A stretch of 64,000 nucleotides of DNA from an uncultured Puniceicoccaceae bacterium. GTDB taxonomy: Bacteria > Verrucomicrobiota > Verrucomicrobiia > Opitutales > Coraliomargaritaceae. Below the pieces are notes generated by a model. It was given only the letters and a program-made list of their open reading frames with translations, was not told where the DNA came from and made no database searches. Both the position numbers and the translations under genes were made by a program. Location: the NCBI GenBank assembly GCA_913031135.1, contig CAJWEH010000002.1, forward strand, positions 1-64,000. The letters are read 5' to 3'. Below, piece after piece: positions 46,133 to 56,051 of this stretch; within the stretch, counting starts at the first letter, position 1; the number at the start of each line of letters is the position of its first letter.

Positions 46133-46819
46133 GTGAAACTAATTCTACATGCATATGAAGGTCTTTGTTCTGAAGAGCAGATGGCAATGGATGAGTGGAT
46201 GCTTAAAGCTTTTGGCTACCAGCAGTCCTATCACATGCGACTTTATTCAATGAAGGAAACCTATTCAATCGGGCGAATCCAAAAATATGCGTCCCTTAAC
46301 GGTGTCTTTGAGCAGAACTCAAGCTATAAAATAGTACGAAGACCAACTGGAGGGGGACTCGTACAGCATGATGACGACTTTGTTATCAGCTTTGTGATTC
46401 CATCTGGTGAGACACTGTATGACTTAAAGGTAATTGACCTATACGCCTATCTTCACCAATTATTTTCGGAGGTATTAGAGTCACTGCAAATTGAAAGCTA
46501 CTTAAACCCAAATTGTGGCGATTCTAAACCAAGCGTTTGCTTTGAATCTCCAACAAAATTTGATATTTTGAGAAAGGGTAGTACTGAAAAAATCGTCGGC
46601 TCAGCGATTAAAAAGACAAAAGAAGGTCTTTTAGTTCAAAGTAGTTTCAATTGTGGTTTGAAAAAAAGAAATTTTTCTAGACTATTTCTAGATCGTTTAA
46701 TTGAAAAGTTCCAATTTTTTGAATCCGTTGAAAAAAGCGATAGATTTAATGACCAGTTGGAATCTTGGAAAGCGCTAAGCGAGCATTATAAGAGTCAAGC
46801 ATGGAGGGAAAAATTATAA
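46133..46819 (+). CDS. Lipoate-protein ligase A-like / octanoyltransferase
   Basis: This protein of 228 residues starts at GTG 46133. The family motifs are AMDEWMLKAF near residue 22, RRPTGGGLVQHDDDFV (about 65-80) and the lysine-containing KIVGSAIKKTKEG. The enzyme attaches lipoyl or octanoyl groups to lipoyl-domain lysines. Its position just before gcvT, gcvH and gcvP points to GcvH as its target. It is shorter than E. coli LplA (no C-terminal domain), so ligase or transferase activity cannot be separated from sequence. Confidence 0.8.
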   Translation: MKLILHAYEGLCSEEQMAMDEWMLKAFGYQQSYHMRLYSMKETYSIGRIQKYASLNGVFEQNSSYKIVRRPTGGGLVQHDDDFVISFVIPSGETLYDLKVIDLYAYLHQLFSEVLESLQIESYLNPNCGDSKPSVCFESPTKFDILRKGSTEKIVGSAIKKTKEGLLVQSSFNCGLKKRNFSRLFLDRLIEKFQFFESVEKSDRFNDQLESWKALSEHYKSQAWREKL

Positions 46820-46823
46820 TAGT

Positions 46824-47888
46824 ATGAGTCTAAAATCACCACTATATGAAGAGCATAAAGATTTAGGGGCTGTTTTTACTGACTTTTCTGGCTGGCAAAT
46901 GCCTGTCCATTTCGGAAGCATAATAAAAGAACATAAACTCGTTCGTGAATCAGTGGGTGTTTTTGATATCAGCCATATGGGCGTGATTTTTGTTTCGGGT
47001 ACTATGGCAAGGGTTTGGTTGAATGAACTTTTAGCAAACGATTTGAGCATTTTGGATACCGGACATTCTCAGTATACCTTTTTGTTAAATGATCAAGGTG
47101 GAGTGATGGATGATTTAATTGTTTACAGATTGGGTGATGAGACCTTTTTGTTGGTGCCGAATGCATCTGGCGTTGATCTAGTGTATGAAACTATGGTCAA
47201 GCAGTTGCCTGAGTCCGATGTCTTTTTAGAAAATAGGAGTGGTTCCGTGGTTTCTTTAGCCGTTCAAGGAAAGGAATCGCTAGCTTTGATGGAAAGAATG
47301 AATCCAAAAGTGAAGCATTTGCAGAAGAATGAGCTCTTTGTCTGTGAAGGTGATTGTGATTCGATGGTGATCGCTCGAACGGGATACACAGGGAGCGATG
47401 GCTTTGAGATTTTTACTAATATAGAACAAGGTAAACAGATATGGGAGTGGTTATTGAAAGACCATGGCTCAATTCAATGTTCCGCCTGTGGTCTAGGGGC
47501 TCGCGACACACTTCGAATTGAGGCGGGATATCCGCTTTATGGGAATGAATTAGATTCATCGATGACACCATTACAAGCGGGCTTGGGTTTCTTTTTAAAG
47601 CCTAGCTTAAAAAATGAATTAAGGGCGATGAATCCCGAACGTTTGCCGAGAATTGTTTATTATCAATTGCTTGAAAAAACACCGCCTCCCAGAAGTGGTT
47701 ATGAGATTTATGAGGGAGACGAAAAGATAGGGGTTGTTACGAGTGGATGCTTATCTCCATTGACTGGAGATGGTGTTGGTTTTGCCTTAGTTCAGAAGGA
47801 GATAACGTTAAATGACATAGGTAACTATAAACTTTTTGTAAGAAATAAAAAATATTCTTTGAAGTTTACAAAAAGAGGTATTATCTAG
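46824..47888 (+). CDS. gcvT: Glycine cleavage system T protein (aminomethyltransferase)
   Basis: GcvT transfers the methylene group from the lipoyl arm of GcvH to tetrahydrofolate, releasing ammonia. It has 354 residues. Signatures are [53 protein letters not shown] and [17 protein letters not shown]. The C-terminal part shows [17 protein letters not shown]. It begins 4 nt after the lipoate ligase-like gene. gcvH follows after 4 nt. Confidence 0.95.
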   Translation: MSLKSPLYEEHKDLGAVFTDFSGWQMPVHFGSIIKEHKLVRESVGVFDISHMGVIFVSGTMARVWLNELLANDLSILDTGHSQYTFLLNDQGGVMDDLIVYRLGDETFLLVPNASGVDLVYETMVKQLPESDVFLENRSGSVVSLAVQGKESLALMERMNPKVKHLQKNELFVCEGDCDSMVIARTGYTGSDGFEIFTNIEQGKQIWEWLLKDHGSIQCSACGLGARDTLRIEAGYPLYGNELDSSMTPLQAGLGFFLKPSLKNELRAMNPERLPRIVYYQLLEKTPPPRSGYEIYEGDEKIGVVTSGCLSPLTGDGVGFALVQKEITLNDIGNYKLFVRNKKYSLKFTKRGII

Positions 47889-47892
47889 AATT

Positions 47893-48276
47893 ATGTTCGA
47901 TCCAAAAGACTTAAAATTTACGCAATCTCACGAATGGATTTCTGCTGATGATTCGCTAGTGACTGTTGGAATTAGTGATCATGCTCAGGACTTGTTAGGG
48001 GATATTGTTTTTATTGAATTGCCGGAAATTGGTCGATCTGTGAGTGTTGGTGAAGCGGTTGCTGTTGTAGAAAGTGTGAAAGCAGCTTCAGATATTTATG
48101 CTCCGTTAGGAGGTACAATAGAAGCGGTCAACGAAGCCTTAGATACCGATCCGACTTTAGTAAACGCTTCGGCTTATGGTTCTGGTTGGTTATTTAAAAT
48201 TCGTATAGAATCAGCGGATGCCCCTAGTGATTCGTTAATGGATTATAAGACCTATCAAAGCGATTTTGTTGAGTAA
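47893..48276 (+). CDS. gcvH: Glycine cleavage system H protein
   Basis: This 127-residue lipoyl carrier shuttles the aminomethyl group between GcvP and GcvT. It shows [31 protein letters not shown] and the lipoylation site K63 in [14 protein letters not shown]. The end [13 protein letters not shown]-like stretch ([13 protein letters not shown]) is typical. It sits between gcvT and gcvP. Confidence 0.97.
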   Translation: MFDPKDLKFTQSHEWISADDSLVTVGISDHAQDLLGDIVFIELPEIGRSVSVGEAVAVVESVKAASDIYAPLGGTIEAVNEALDTDPTLVNASAYGSGWLFKIRIESADAPSDSLMDYKTYQSDFVE

Positions 48277-48282
48277 GCTACA

Positions 48283-51114
48283 ATGACAAAATTTGTTGAT
48301 CGTCACATAGGTCCTTCCGAGGAAAATATTAAAGAGATGCTGACCTCTGTGGGTTTCGATTCTATGGATCAACTGACCACAGAGCTTGTCCCTGACTCGA
48401 TTGCACTTAGGCAAACACTCAATCTGCCAGATGCATTGAGTGAATCGGATGCCCTCGATCGATTGCGGAGAATTGCTTCGAAAAATAAGTGTTTTCGTAA
48501 TTTTATCGGTCAAGGTTATTACGGTACGCACACGCCTTTGGTTATTCAGAGAAATGTATTAGAAAACCCTTGTTGGTATTCAGGTTATACGCCTTATCAA
48601 GCGGAGATTTCTCAAGGTCGGCTTGAGGCCTTATTTAACTTTCAAACAATGGTTGCAGATTTAACGGGCTTACCGATAGCGAATGCCTCTTTATTAGATG
48701 AACCGACTGCAGTTGCTGAAGCGATCATGCTCTGCCATCGAGCAAAACGAGGAAAGGGGAGCAAAGTCTTCCTCTCTGAAACCTGCCATCCTCAAACCAT
48801 TAGTATCTGTCAGTCTCGAGCGGAATTATTGGGCTGGAAGGTTATCATTGGTGATTGGAAAGCATTTGAGGCTGATGAGCATACCTTTGCTTGTGTTGTG
48901 CAATATCCCGATACCAATGGAATCATTGAGGAGTATGCAAGCTTTACTGAGCGTATGCACACGCAGGGTGCTTTAGTGATAGCTGCTGCTGATCTCTTAG
49001 CGCTCACCGTGTTTGTTGAGCCAGCTCAATGGGGAGCAGATGTTGTTGTAGGAAACAGTCAACGATTTGGTTGTCCAATCGGTTTTGGAGGACCACATGC
49101 AGCATTTTTTGCCACAAAAGAGGCTTACAAAAGGTTAGTTCCAGGCAGGATTGTGGGTCGCTCAAAAGATCGTTCTGGTCAAAATGCTTTGCGTTTAGCG
49201 CTTCAAACTCGAGAACAGCACATTCGGCGTGAAAAGGCTACGAGCAACATATGCACAGCTCAAGTATTACCTGCGGTGATTGCTTCGATGTTTGCACTGT
49301 ATCACGGACCGCAGGGCTTAAAGGCTATGGCCTCTAAGATACTTAAAATTGCTAATGGCTTAACGCATAAAATTGCGGAGATGCCTGAGTATTCGGTCTT
49401 GTCAGGTCATATCTTCGATACAATTAAAATTACTTCTGAAGCCCATATCATTCGTGAGATCAGGGAAAGAGCCCTAGAAGAGTCGGTTAACTTGAGGTAT
49501 TATTCAGAGACTGAAATAGGACTTTCTATTGATGAAACCTTTCATGCGAGCGATGTAGAAATTTTGGGAAAGATTTTAAATTGTGATTTCGGTTCACTTG
49601 AAGCCGTAATTGCTTCGTTTAGCGATGGGCATGAACTTGCAAGAGAGACAGCCTACTTAGAACAAGCAGTATTTATAAAAAATCGAAGTGAGCAGGAATT
49701 AACCCGTTACATTCACCGCCTCGCAAAAAAAGATATCACGCTAGCAGATTCAATGATTCCACTAGGTTCGTGTACCATGAAGCTGAATGCTTCATCTCAG
49801 CTAGAGCCGATTGCTTGGTCGGAGTTTAATCAACTGCATCCCTATGCGCCTGAGGATCAAAGTTTAGGTTACAAGATGTTAACATCTGAGCTGTCTGATT
49901 GGTTGGCAGAGATTACTGGATTTAGTTCAGTTTCTTTACAACCGAATTCAGGGGCTTCTGGTGAGTATGCTGGCTTGGTGGCCATTAGAAGTTACCATGA
50001 AAGTAGGAATGAGGGGCATAGAAATGTTTGTTTGATTCCTGAAAGTGCGCATGGTACCAATCCAGCTAGTTCATCTTTAGCAGGCTTTACCGTTATTTCC
50101 GTTAATTGTTTGGAGGGTTGTGTTGATGTCGATGACTTGCTTGCAAAGGCTGAAGAATATCGAGATGTTTTAGGGGCTTTCATGTTAACCTATCCATCAA
50201 CTTATGGTATTTATGAATCTGAGGTTCGAAGTATTTGTGAGATTATCCACGAGCATGGAGGACAGGTTTATTTGGATGGTGCCAATATGAATGCTATGGT
50301 GGGTCTTTGTCGTCCTGGAGACTTTGGTGCTGATGTTTGTCATTTAAATTTGCATAAGACTTTTTGTATTCCGCATGGTGGAGGAGGTCCTGGTTCGGGT
50401 CCTATAGGGGTCGCCGAACATCTAGTTGAATTTCTGCCCTCGGATCCTTGCTCTGTAGGAGATGGTTTTCAAAGACCGGTAGCTGCTTCTATGTTTGGGA
50501 GCGCTTCTATTCTGCCAATTCCTTGGATGTATATTCAAATGATGGGTGCTGAAGGGCTTAAAAAGGCATCTCAAGTTGCTATCCTAAATGCGAATTATTT
50601 GCTTAAACGCTTGGGTGAGGATTATGATGTTTTATACCGAGCGAAGTCGGGGTTAGTTGCACATGAAGGAATCATTGATTTAAGAGGGTTTAAGAAAAAT
50701 GTTGGAATCGATGTAGACGATGTTTGTAAACGCCTCATCGATTATGGTTTTCACGCACCTACTATGTCTTGGCCTGTTATTGGTACGATCATGATAGAGC
50801 CTACAGAGAGTGAAAGTTTGGAAGAATTAGAGGCCTTCATACATGCTATGCGATCGATTCGAGAAGAAATTCGCTTAGTAGAAGTCGGTGAATCGGATCC
50901 TGAAGATAACGTTTTAAAACAGGCTCCCTTTACAACGGCTGTTTTGACTGCAGATGTCTGGCCCTATAGCTTTTCAAGAAGCCAAGCAGCTTGGCCAAGT
51001 GGACTTGATGTCAGTAAGAAATTTTGGCCTCCTGTGACTCGTATTGATAATGCACTTGGGGATAGAAATCTCATTTGTACCTGTCCTAAAGTAGAAGATT
51101 TTGCTGAAGCATAA
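48283..51114 (+). CDS. gcvP: Glycine cleavage system P protein (glycine dehydrogenase, decarboxylating), single-chain
   Basis: GcvP is the PLP-dependent decarboxylase of the glycine cleavage system. It is one chain of 943 residues, not split into two subunits. It begins FVDRHIGPSEENIKEML, includes YGTHTPLVIQRNVLENP and ends in the domain with the PLP lysine K692 (LNLHKTFCIPHGGGGPGSGP). The EPTESESLEELEAFI stretch and C-terminal RSQAAWPSG are as expected. With gcvT, gcvH and the lipoate ligase-like gene it forms a glycine-to-one-carbon unit. No glycine riboswitch was seen upstream. The L protein gene is not in the window. Confidence 0.97.
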   Translation: MTKFVDRHIGPSEENIKEMLTSVGFDSMDQLTTELVPDSIALRQTLNLPDALSESDALDRLRRIASKNKCFRNFIGQGYYGTHTPLVIQRNVLENPCWYSGYTPYQAEISQGRLEALFNFQTMVADLTGLPIANASLLDEPTAVAEAIMLCHRAKRGKGSKVFLSETCHPQTISICQSRAELLGWKVIIGDWKAFEADEHTFACVVQYPDTNGIIEEYASFTERMHTQGALVIAAADLLALTVFVEPAQWGADVVVGNSQRFGCPIGFGGPHAAFFATKEAYKRLVPGRIVGRSKDRSGQNALRLALQTREQHIRREKATSNICTAQVLPAVIASMFALYHGPQGLKAMASKILKIANGLTHKIAEMPEYSVLSGHIFDTIKITSEAHIIREIRERALEESVNLRYYSETEIGLSIDETFHASDVEILGKILNCDFGSLEAVIASFSDGHELARETAYLEQAVFIKNRSEQELTRYIHRLAKKDITLADSMIPLGSCTMKLNASSQLEPIAWSEFNQLHPYAPEDQSLGYKMLTSELSDWLAEITGFSSVSLQPNSGASGEYAGLVAIRSYHESRNEGHRNVCLIPESAHGTNPASSSLAGFTVISVNCLEGCVDVDDLLAKAEEYRDVLGAFMLTYPSTYGIYESEVRSICEIIHEHGGQVYLDGANMNAMVGLCRPGDFGADVCHLNLHKTFCIPHGGGGPGSGPIGVAEHLVEFLPSDPCSVGDGFQRPVAASMFGSASILPIPWMYIQMMGAEGLKKASQVAILNANYLLKRLGEDYDVLYRAKSGLVAHEGIIDLRGFKKNVGIDVDDVCKRLIDYGFHAPTMSWPVIGTIMIEPTESESLEELEAFIHAMRSIREEIRLVEVGESDPEDNVLKQAPFTTAVLTADVWPYSFSRSQAAWPSGLDVSKKFWPPVTRIDNALGDRNLICTCPKVEDFAEA

Positions 51115-51212
51115 TCATTAGATATTCTAGAGCCTAGTTTCTAGTTTGCATGTTACTGGAATCAGAGGTTCAATTACTTGCACCTTTTGTAATTTTTGCT
51201 TAGATTTATTTT

Positions 51213-51986
51213 ATGAAAATTACCCAAGCTTTAGTACTTTCTTTAGTTCTTTTTCTTTTTGCTTGTACAACAGTTCAAGAAACTAATCGACGAGCCTTAC
51301 ACATTGTGTCACAGGAACAATTGAATCAATTGTCCAAAGAGGAATTTGAGCAATTAAAAAAAGAGTCTAAGTTATCGAATAATTCTGAGTATCACAAAAG
51401 AATTGAGGCGGTGATAGGGGTTTTGTCAGAAGTCATTTCGCTTGATTCAAACCAATACAATTTTCAATGGGACTATATCCTAATTAAGGATGACGAGATT
51501 GTGAATGCCTTTGCTTTGCCTGGAGGTCAGATTGGAATTTATACGGGACTATTTAAGGTGGCTTTAACAGAAGCTGACCTAGCAGTTGTCATTGGGCATG
51601 AGATGGCACATGTCATGGCTCGACACGGTGGAGAACGAATGTCTCAACAGTTGCTAGCTTATGGTGGTAGTTTCTTATTAAGTATTCGAAGTGAAGATAC
51701 TAGTCCCGAACGTCAAAGGCAATTGATGTCGGCTTACGGTCTTGGCTCAAAGTTAGGTTTTCTTTTACCGTATAGTCGTGTGCATGAAAAAGAAGCGGAT
51801 CGTTTGGGGCTTTATTATATGACTCAAGCAGGTTATGATCCACGAGTAGCAATACCATTTTGGCAACGCATGTCTGAGGAGAAGTCGATCGTCATGCCAG
51901 AGCTGTTATCGACGCATCCGTCCGATCATAATCGAATCGCTCACCTAAAACTTATTTTAGAAGAGCTTGGATTACCTTATGAATAA
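51213..51986 (+). CDS. M48-family metallopeptidase lipoprotein
   Basis: A lipoprotein signal (LVLFLFACTT) precedes an M48 domain; the protein has 257 residues. The zinc motif is H129-E-M-A-H133 (VIGHEMAHVMARHGGERMS), with the third ligand in EKEADRLGLYYM. GGQIGIYTGLFK is a family feature. The layout resembles LoiP/YcaL/BepA-type outer-membrane protein quality proteases, but without a TPR domain. No specific substrate is known. Confidence 0.88.
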   Translation: MKITQALVLSLVLFLFACTTVQETNRRALHIVSQEQLNQLSKEEFEQLKKESKLSNNSEYHKRIEAVIGVLSEVISLDSNQYNFQWDYILIKDDEIVNAFALPGGQIGIYTGLFKVALTEADLAVVIGHEMAHVMARHGGERMSQQLLAYGGSFLLSIRSEDTSPERQRQLMSAYGLGSKLGFLLPYSRVHEKEADRLGLYYMTQAGYDPRVAIPFWQRMSEEKSIVMPELLSTHPSDHNRIAHLKLILEELGLPYE

Positions 51987-52025
51987 TAAGTTGTATTCAA
52001 ATACGGAGAGGTCTTTTATCGTTTT

Positions 52026-53408
52026 ATGAAATTTCAACCATTAGAGGCACTTAAAGCATATGTTGCGTTTCCATCCGTTTCAACGGATCCTAATTTTCAA
52101 GAGGGGATGTCTAAAGCTCGTGATTATGTCACAAACCTTTTAGAGACTTTAGCGTTTAAAGTGGAATCGATAGAGACCGAATGCCATCCCATTTTATTAG
52201 CAGAGCGAATCGTTGGCGATGGATATCCTCACATAGTATTATACGGACATTATGATGTTCAGCCACCCGATCCATTAGAGTTATGGGACTCGCCCGCCTT
52301 TCAGCCAGAAGTGCGTGATGCGTGTCTTTATGGACGAGGTGCCGCAGACAATAAGGGTCCTACAATTGTTCATATTTCTGCCCTAGCTCAAGCCCTTGAA
52401 AGGAATCCAAACTTAAAGCTCAACATAACCTATGTGATTGAAGGAGAAGAAGAGATGGGAAGTCCAAGTATGCCCAAATTCTTTGATTTATATGCAGATC
52501 GATTGTCTAAGGCTGATTATTTGATCGTATCGGACACAGGGAGTCCTTCTACCGACCAATTAGTGGTCACAACTGCTTTGCGTGGTTTAGTTGAAATAGA
52601 AGTCAGAGTTCAAGGACCAAACTCAGATTTACACTCTGGTATTTATGGAGGTGCTATTTATAATCCTTTGCATGCTTTGTCTGAAATCTTAGCTTCTTTG
52701 CATAATTCAGATGGAAGCGTTAATGTGCCAGGGTTTTATGAGGGCATCTCAGAAATTCAGGAATGGGAGCGAGCGGAATTAAAAAAGTATCCTCAAGAGC
52801 TTGAAGCGTATCAAAGTATGTTAGGTGTGAGGGGGTTCTATAACCCTAGAGGATTTAGCCCATTAGAGGCAGTTCGCTTTGAGCCAACCTTAGAGATTAA
52901 TGGCATGGGAGGTGGTTATCAGGGTGAGGGAACTAAGACGATTATTCCAAGTGAAGCGTTTGCCAAAATCACTTGTCGGCTTGTCGACGGTCAAGATGGC
53001 GCCGATATACAAGATAAAGTGATCGCTACAATAAAAGAGCGTTGTCCTAATGCTGTTGATTTAGCCGTACGTCGTGGTTGTTTTGCAAATGCCTACTCTG
53101 TTGAGCCAGTGCATAAAACCTTAAGTTCAAAGAGTAATTTCCAGGTTTTAAAAGACGTATTTAACATAACAGATTCTGCTATTACGAAGCATTTTGGTAA
53201 GCCACCATTATATCTTAAAGAGGGTGGAAGCATTCCAGTGATTGCCGATTTTAAAGCTCGTGCAGGATTGGACTCAATTATGGTTGGTTTGTTTACACCA
53301 AAGGATAAGCTTCACGCTCCTAATGAAAGCTTTGATCTAGGATTAATGAATCGAGCTATCGATGCATTCTGCGACATATTTCTATCGATAGGAGAGAATG
53401 ATTCCTAA
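52026..53408 (+). CDS. M20-family peptidase (dipeptidase-like)
   Basis: This 460-residue cytosolic enzyme of the M20 group has YGHYDVQPPDP, YGRGAADNKGPTIVH (metal Asp), EGEEEMGSPSMP (catalytic and bridging Glu) and a dimerisation domain in the middle with DLHSGIYGGAIYNPLHAL. The metal-binding His near the end is in KLHAPNESF. It resembles CNDP-like dipeptidases. Substrate not inferable. It ends 9 nt from the convergent Pal-like gene. Confidence 0.88.
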   Translation: MKFQPLEALKAYVAFPSVSTDPNFQEGMSKARDYVTNLLETLAFKVESIETECHPILLAERIVGDGYPHIVLYGHYDVQPPDPLELWDSPAFQPEVRDACLYGRGAADNKGPTIVHISALAQALERNPNLKLNITYVIEGEEEMGSPSMPKFFDLYADRLSKADYLIVSDTGSPSTDQLVVTTALRGLVEIEVRVQGPNSDLHSGIYGGAIYNPLHALSEILASLHNSDGSVNVPGFYEGISEIQEWERAELKKYPQELEAYQSMLGVRGFYNPRGFSPLEAVRFEPTLEINGMGGGYQGEGTKTIIPSEAFAKITCRLVDGQDGADIQDKVIATIKERCPNAVDLAVRRGCFANAYSVEPVHKTLSSKSNFQVLKDVFNITDSAITKHFGKPPLYLKEGGSIPVIADFKARAGLDSIMVGLFTPKDKLHAPNESFDLGLMNRAIDAFCDIFLSIGENDS

Positions 53409-53417
53409 TATAAAACT

Positions 53418-53969
53418 TTATTTCAAAAGGATTAAATCCGCCCGTCTATCTTTCCTTGAATTTGTTTTGGAAAGTCCAATTTGAGCTTCAAGACTACCCG
53501 TTGAAACAGTATTAATTCGAATGGGATCAATGCCAAGATTTTGTAAGTAATTGGCTACGCTATTCGCTCTTAAGTCTCCAAGTGCTAGATTGTATTCTTC
53601 TGTTCCATACCAATCACACATTCCTTTGACTAAAAGATCTAAATTGGGATTATCTAAAAGATATTCAGCCGCTTTTTGTAAGGTTTTCCTTTGCGATTCT
53701 TCTATGAAATTAGAATCAAAGCCAAAATATACGGGATCCATTACTCCAAGTAACATTTCTCTGCCGTTGTAGTATTGATCACTCAAGTTACCGTCTCTTG
53801 TTTGAAGTTGACCCTCATCAGGACCATAATTGAGAATAGAACCATCATCGAATATGGCAGTGCGAGCAGTGCTCTCGCTTTCCGTCGGTGGTTGATAATT
53901 CGTCACACAAGAACTTAAAAATAAACTTAAAACTATTACTGTAAGAAAAACTAATTTATTACGAAACAT
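53418..53969 (-). CDS. OmpA/Pal-like peptidoglycan-associated lipoprotein
   Basis: The 183-residue protein has a lipoprotein signal ending in LSSC (C21) and a C-terminal OmpA domain (about 75-183). The latter includes PVYFGFDSNFIEESQRK, LLVKGMCDWYGTEEYNLALG and the peptidoglycan-contacting SRKDRRADLIL. Such proteins tie the outer membrane to the wall. The Tol genes are not nearby, so Pal proper is not assigned. Confidence 0.87.
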   Translation of the reverse strand: MFRNKLVFLTVIVLSLFLSSCVTNYQPPTESESTARTAIFDDGSILNYGPDEGQLQTRDGNLSDQYYNGREMLLGVMDPVYFGFDSNFIEESQRKTLQKAAEYLLDNPNLDLLVKGMCDWYGTEEYNLALGDLRANSVANYLQNLGIDPIRINTVSTGSLEAQIGLSKTNSRKDRRADLILLK

Positions 53970-54033
53970 AGTAAGAATTAATATTTATTCTATTTATGTC
54001 GCAACCCTTTTCTAGTAAAAGAGTGATCAATTT

Positions 54034-54885
54034 ATGACAAATTTTACAATTTTACTCTTTGATAACGGTTCTTTACAACCTGAGGCAACTTTCCGTCTAA
54101 GGGCATTGTCGAAACAATTATCGGATGCTATTTCAATGAAAGTAGAGCCAGTCAGTTTATTGCATTCGTGTAAGATCAAGCCTGAAAGTTTGAATGGTGT
54201 GCCAGCAACGATAATTCGTAGACGATTTAAAGAAGCGATTCAAATGGGCGAAAAAAAAATTATCTGTGTCCCGCTTTTTCTGGGTCCTAGTCTAGCAATC
54301 ACTGAGTATTTAGTTGAACTGATCGATGAAGCTAAATCCTTAGATCCAGAGATGACCATCCATGTAGCCGAACCATTATGTGGTTCTGATGTGAACCATC
54401 CTGATGAACGATTAGTTATGATTTTAAAAGAGCTAATTGAAGCAGCCATCACTTCCTCAAATGCCAATTACCAAAATATTGTGTTAGTCGATCATGGTTC
54501 CCCGATTGAGAAAATGGCTTTTTTGCGCAATGCAATAGCTGAAAAACTGTCTGTTTTATTTAGAGAACGAAGGCTCAAAATAACGGCGAGTTCAATGGAA
54601 AGACGAGAAGGGGAAGCGTATGTTTTCAATGAGCCACTTCTTGAAACGATTCCAGATTACTTAGGCTTAAAGCCCAACGAAAGTCTTATTGTGGCAATGT
54701 TTTTTTTAATGCCTGGAAGGCATGCTGGTGATGGTGGGGATGTCGATGCGATTTTACAATCGCTTCAAAAGCAGAATAAAATTTGTTCTTATAAAAAAAC
54801 TGAGCTTATTACCACTCATCCTATGATTATTGATTTGTTAGCAGATCGAGTGAAAAGCGTTTTGATCAATAAATTAGAGGCTTGA
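54034..54885 (+). CDS. CbiX/SirB-like chelatase-family protein with one degenerate half
   Basis: This 283-residue protein has two similar halves like class II chelatases (CbiX). The C-terminal half keeps both His motifs: VLVDHGSPIEKMAFLR and FFLMPGRHAGDGGDVDAIL. In the N-terminal half the equivalents read LLFDNGSLQPEAT and PLFLGPSLAITEYL, so both His are gone. Metal insertion into a tetrapyrrole (sirohaem or cobalamin) is the family role. Whether this one is active is uncertain. It overlaps the convergent phosphotransacetylase partner by 12 nt. Confidence 0.72.
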   Translation: MTNFTILLFDNGSLQPEATFRLRALSKQLSDAISMKVEPVSLLHSCKIKPESLNGVPATIIRRRFKEAIQMGEKKIICVPLFLGPSLAITEYLVELIDEAKSLDPEMTIHVAEPLCGSDVNHPDERLVMILKELIEAAITSSNANYQNIVLVDHGSPIEKMAFLRNAIAEKLSVLFRERRLKITASSMERREGEAYVFNEPLLETIPDYLGLKPNESLIVAMFFLMPGRHAGDGGDVDAILQSLQKQNKICSYKKTELITTHPMIIDLLADRVKSVLINKLEA

Positions 54886-56040
54886 TTTAAAAGCATTTTC
54901 AATCGCATCTAAGTCTAGGTATTCTTTTGAAATTTCCTTAATGATAGGGATTTTATCTATGTCGTTAGGCTGCGTCTTAATTGTCATTTTGTTGATTCGA
55001 GTCGTTACTCTAAAACTATCTTCATTTGATGAAATAAATGGGATCTCTGAATTTTTAATTTTGTTAAGCAGAGTTTGCTCCAAGTGAAATCCATTTGTTA
55101 AAATAATGCCTGACAGTTTTTTATCATCTTTTGAGTTTAAAACGGATTCAATGATATCAATACGATCAGATGGCGTAATGATTAAAGTACCATGTTCTAA
55201 TTCATTCATAATGCCTTTCGCGGCTTTAGCACCGATTATAACTTTTCTAATCTTTTTATTATGGGGCTGAGTCACTTGATTAAGCCATAAGCCATTAATT
55301 TCATTAAAGACTTGGGATAGGCTCGGTGTTGCAAGTTGGTCGTATTGAGGAATGCAACCCAATAACTTTAAGTTCATTCTCTCGAGTGCTTTTGAACAGT
55401 AATGTTTTATGAATTCCATTTTATCAGGCTCAATCTTATTGATGATCACACCAATGATTTCGACTCCTTTACTTGTAAAAAGAGCTTTGTTGAGGGCAAT
55501 TTCATCTATGGGACGACCAATTCCCCCACTAGCCACGATTATGACTTTAGCATTTAATGTCTTGGCAACTTCTGCATTCGATAAATTGAAAACAGAGCCA
55601 ACGCCGGCATGCCCGGTTCCTTCAATAATGATATAATCTTTTTCATATGCTGAGCGGTCAAAGGCACGGCAAAGATTATTGATCAATTGAGGGTACATCG
55701 TTTCAGGTTCATCTAGGTATTCTTTGGTGAAGTTCTTATGCACGACAATGGGACTCATTGCTTGTATGGGAATCGAAACATCAAAGGTTTCATTGAGGAG
55801 CAAGCAGTCTTCGTCAATTTTTTCTCCATCGATATCTACAAAGCGTTGCCCTACTGGCTTAATGAAGCCCATTTTTTTTGTGCTGTGAGACAGTGCGGAG
55901 TAGAGAGCGAGACTCGTAGTTGTTTTGCCATCATTCATTCTCGTAGCTGCAATAAAGATCCGTTTAGTGGATTTATTTCTTGGAGCTGTGAGAACTTCTT
56001 TGTCGTTGGAATCTGTGAATAGTGATTTAAAATCGATCAT
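54874..56040 (-). CDS. BioD-like/DRTGG protein, regulatory half of phosphotransacetylase
   Basis: This 388-residue protein starts with a P-loop of the dethiobiotin-synthetase/AAA_26 type (IAATRMNDGKTTTSLALY), then IIIEGTGHAGVGSVFNLSNA and a DRTGG-like middle (LIITPSDRIDIIESVL). This is the composition of the N-terminal part of long Pta proteins such as E. coli's. Here it is a separate gene 11 nt after the catalytic pta, so it likely forms a complex with it or regulates it. The N-terminal domain has a functional-looking Walker A. Confidence 0.78.
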   Translation of the reverse strand: MIDFKSLFTDSNDKEVLTAPRNKSTKRIFIAATRMNDGKTTTSLALYSALSHSTKKMGFIKPVGQRFVDIDGEKIDEDCLLLNETFDVSIPIQAMSPIVVHKNFTKEYLDEPETMYPQLINNLCRAFDRSAYEKDYIIIEGTGHAGVGSVFNLSNAEVAKTLNAKVIIVASGGIGRPIDEIALNKALFTSKGVEIIGVIINKIEPDKMEFIKHYCSKALERMNLKLLGCIPQYDQLATPSLSQVFNEINGLWLNQVTQPHNKKIRKVIIGAKAAKGIMNELEHGTLIITPSDRIDIIESVLNSKDDKKLSGIILTNGFHLEQTLLNKIKNSEIPFISSNEDSFRVTTRINKMTIKTQPNDIDKIPIIKEISKEYLDLDAIENAFKSSL

Positions 56041-56051
56041 TATATTTATAC

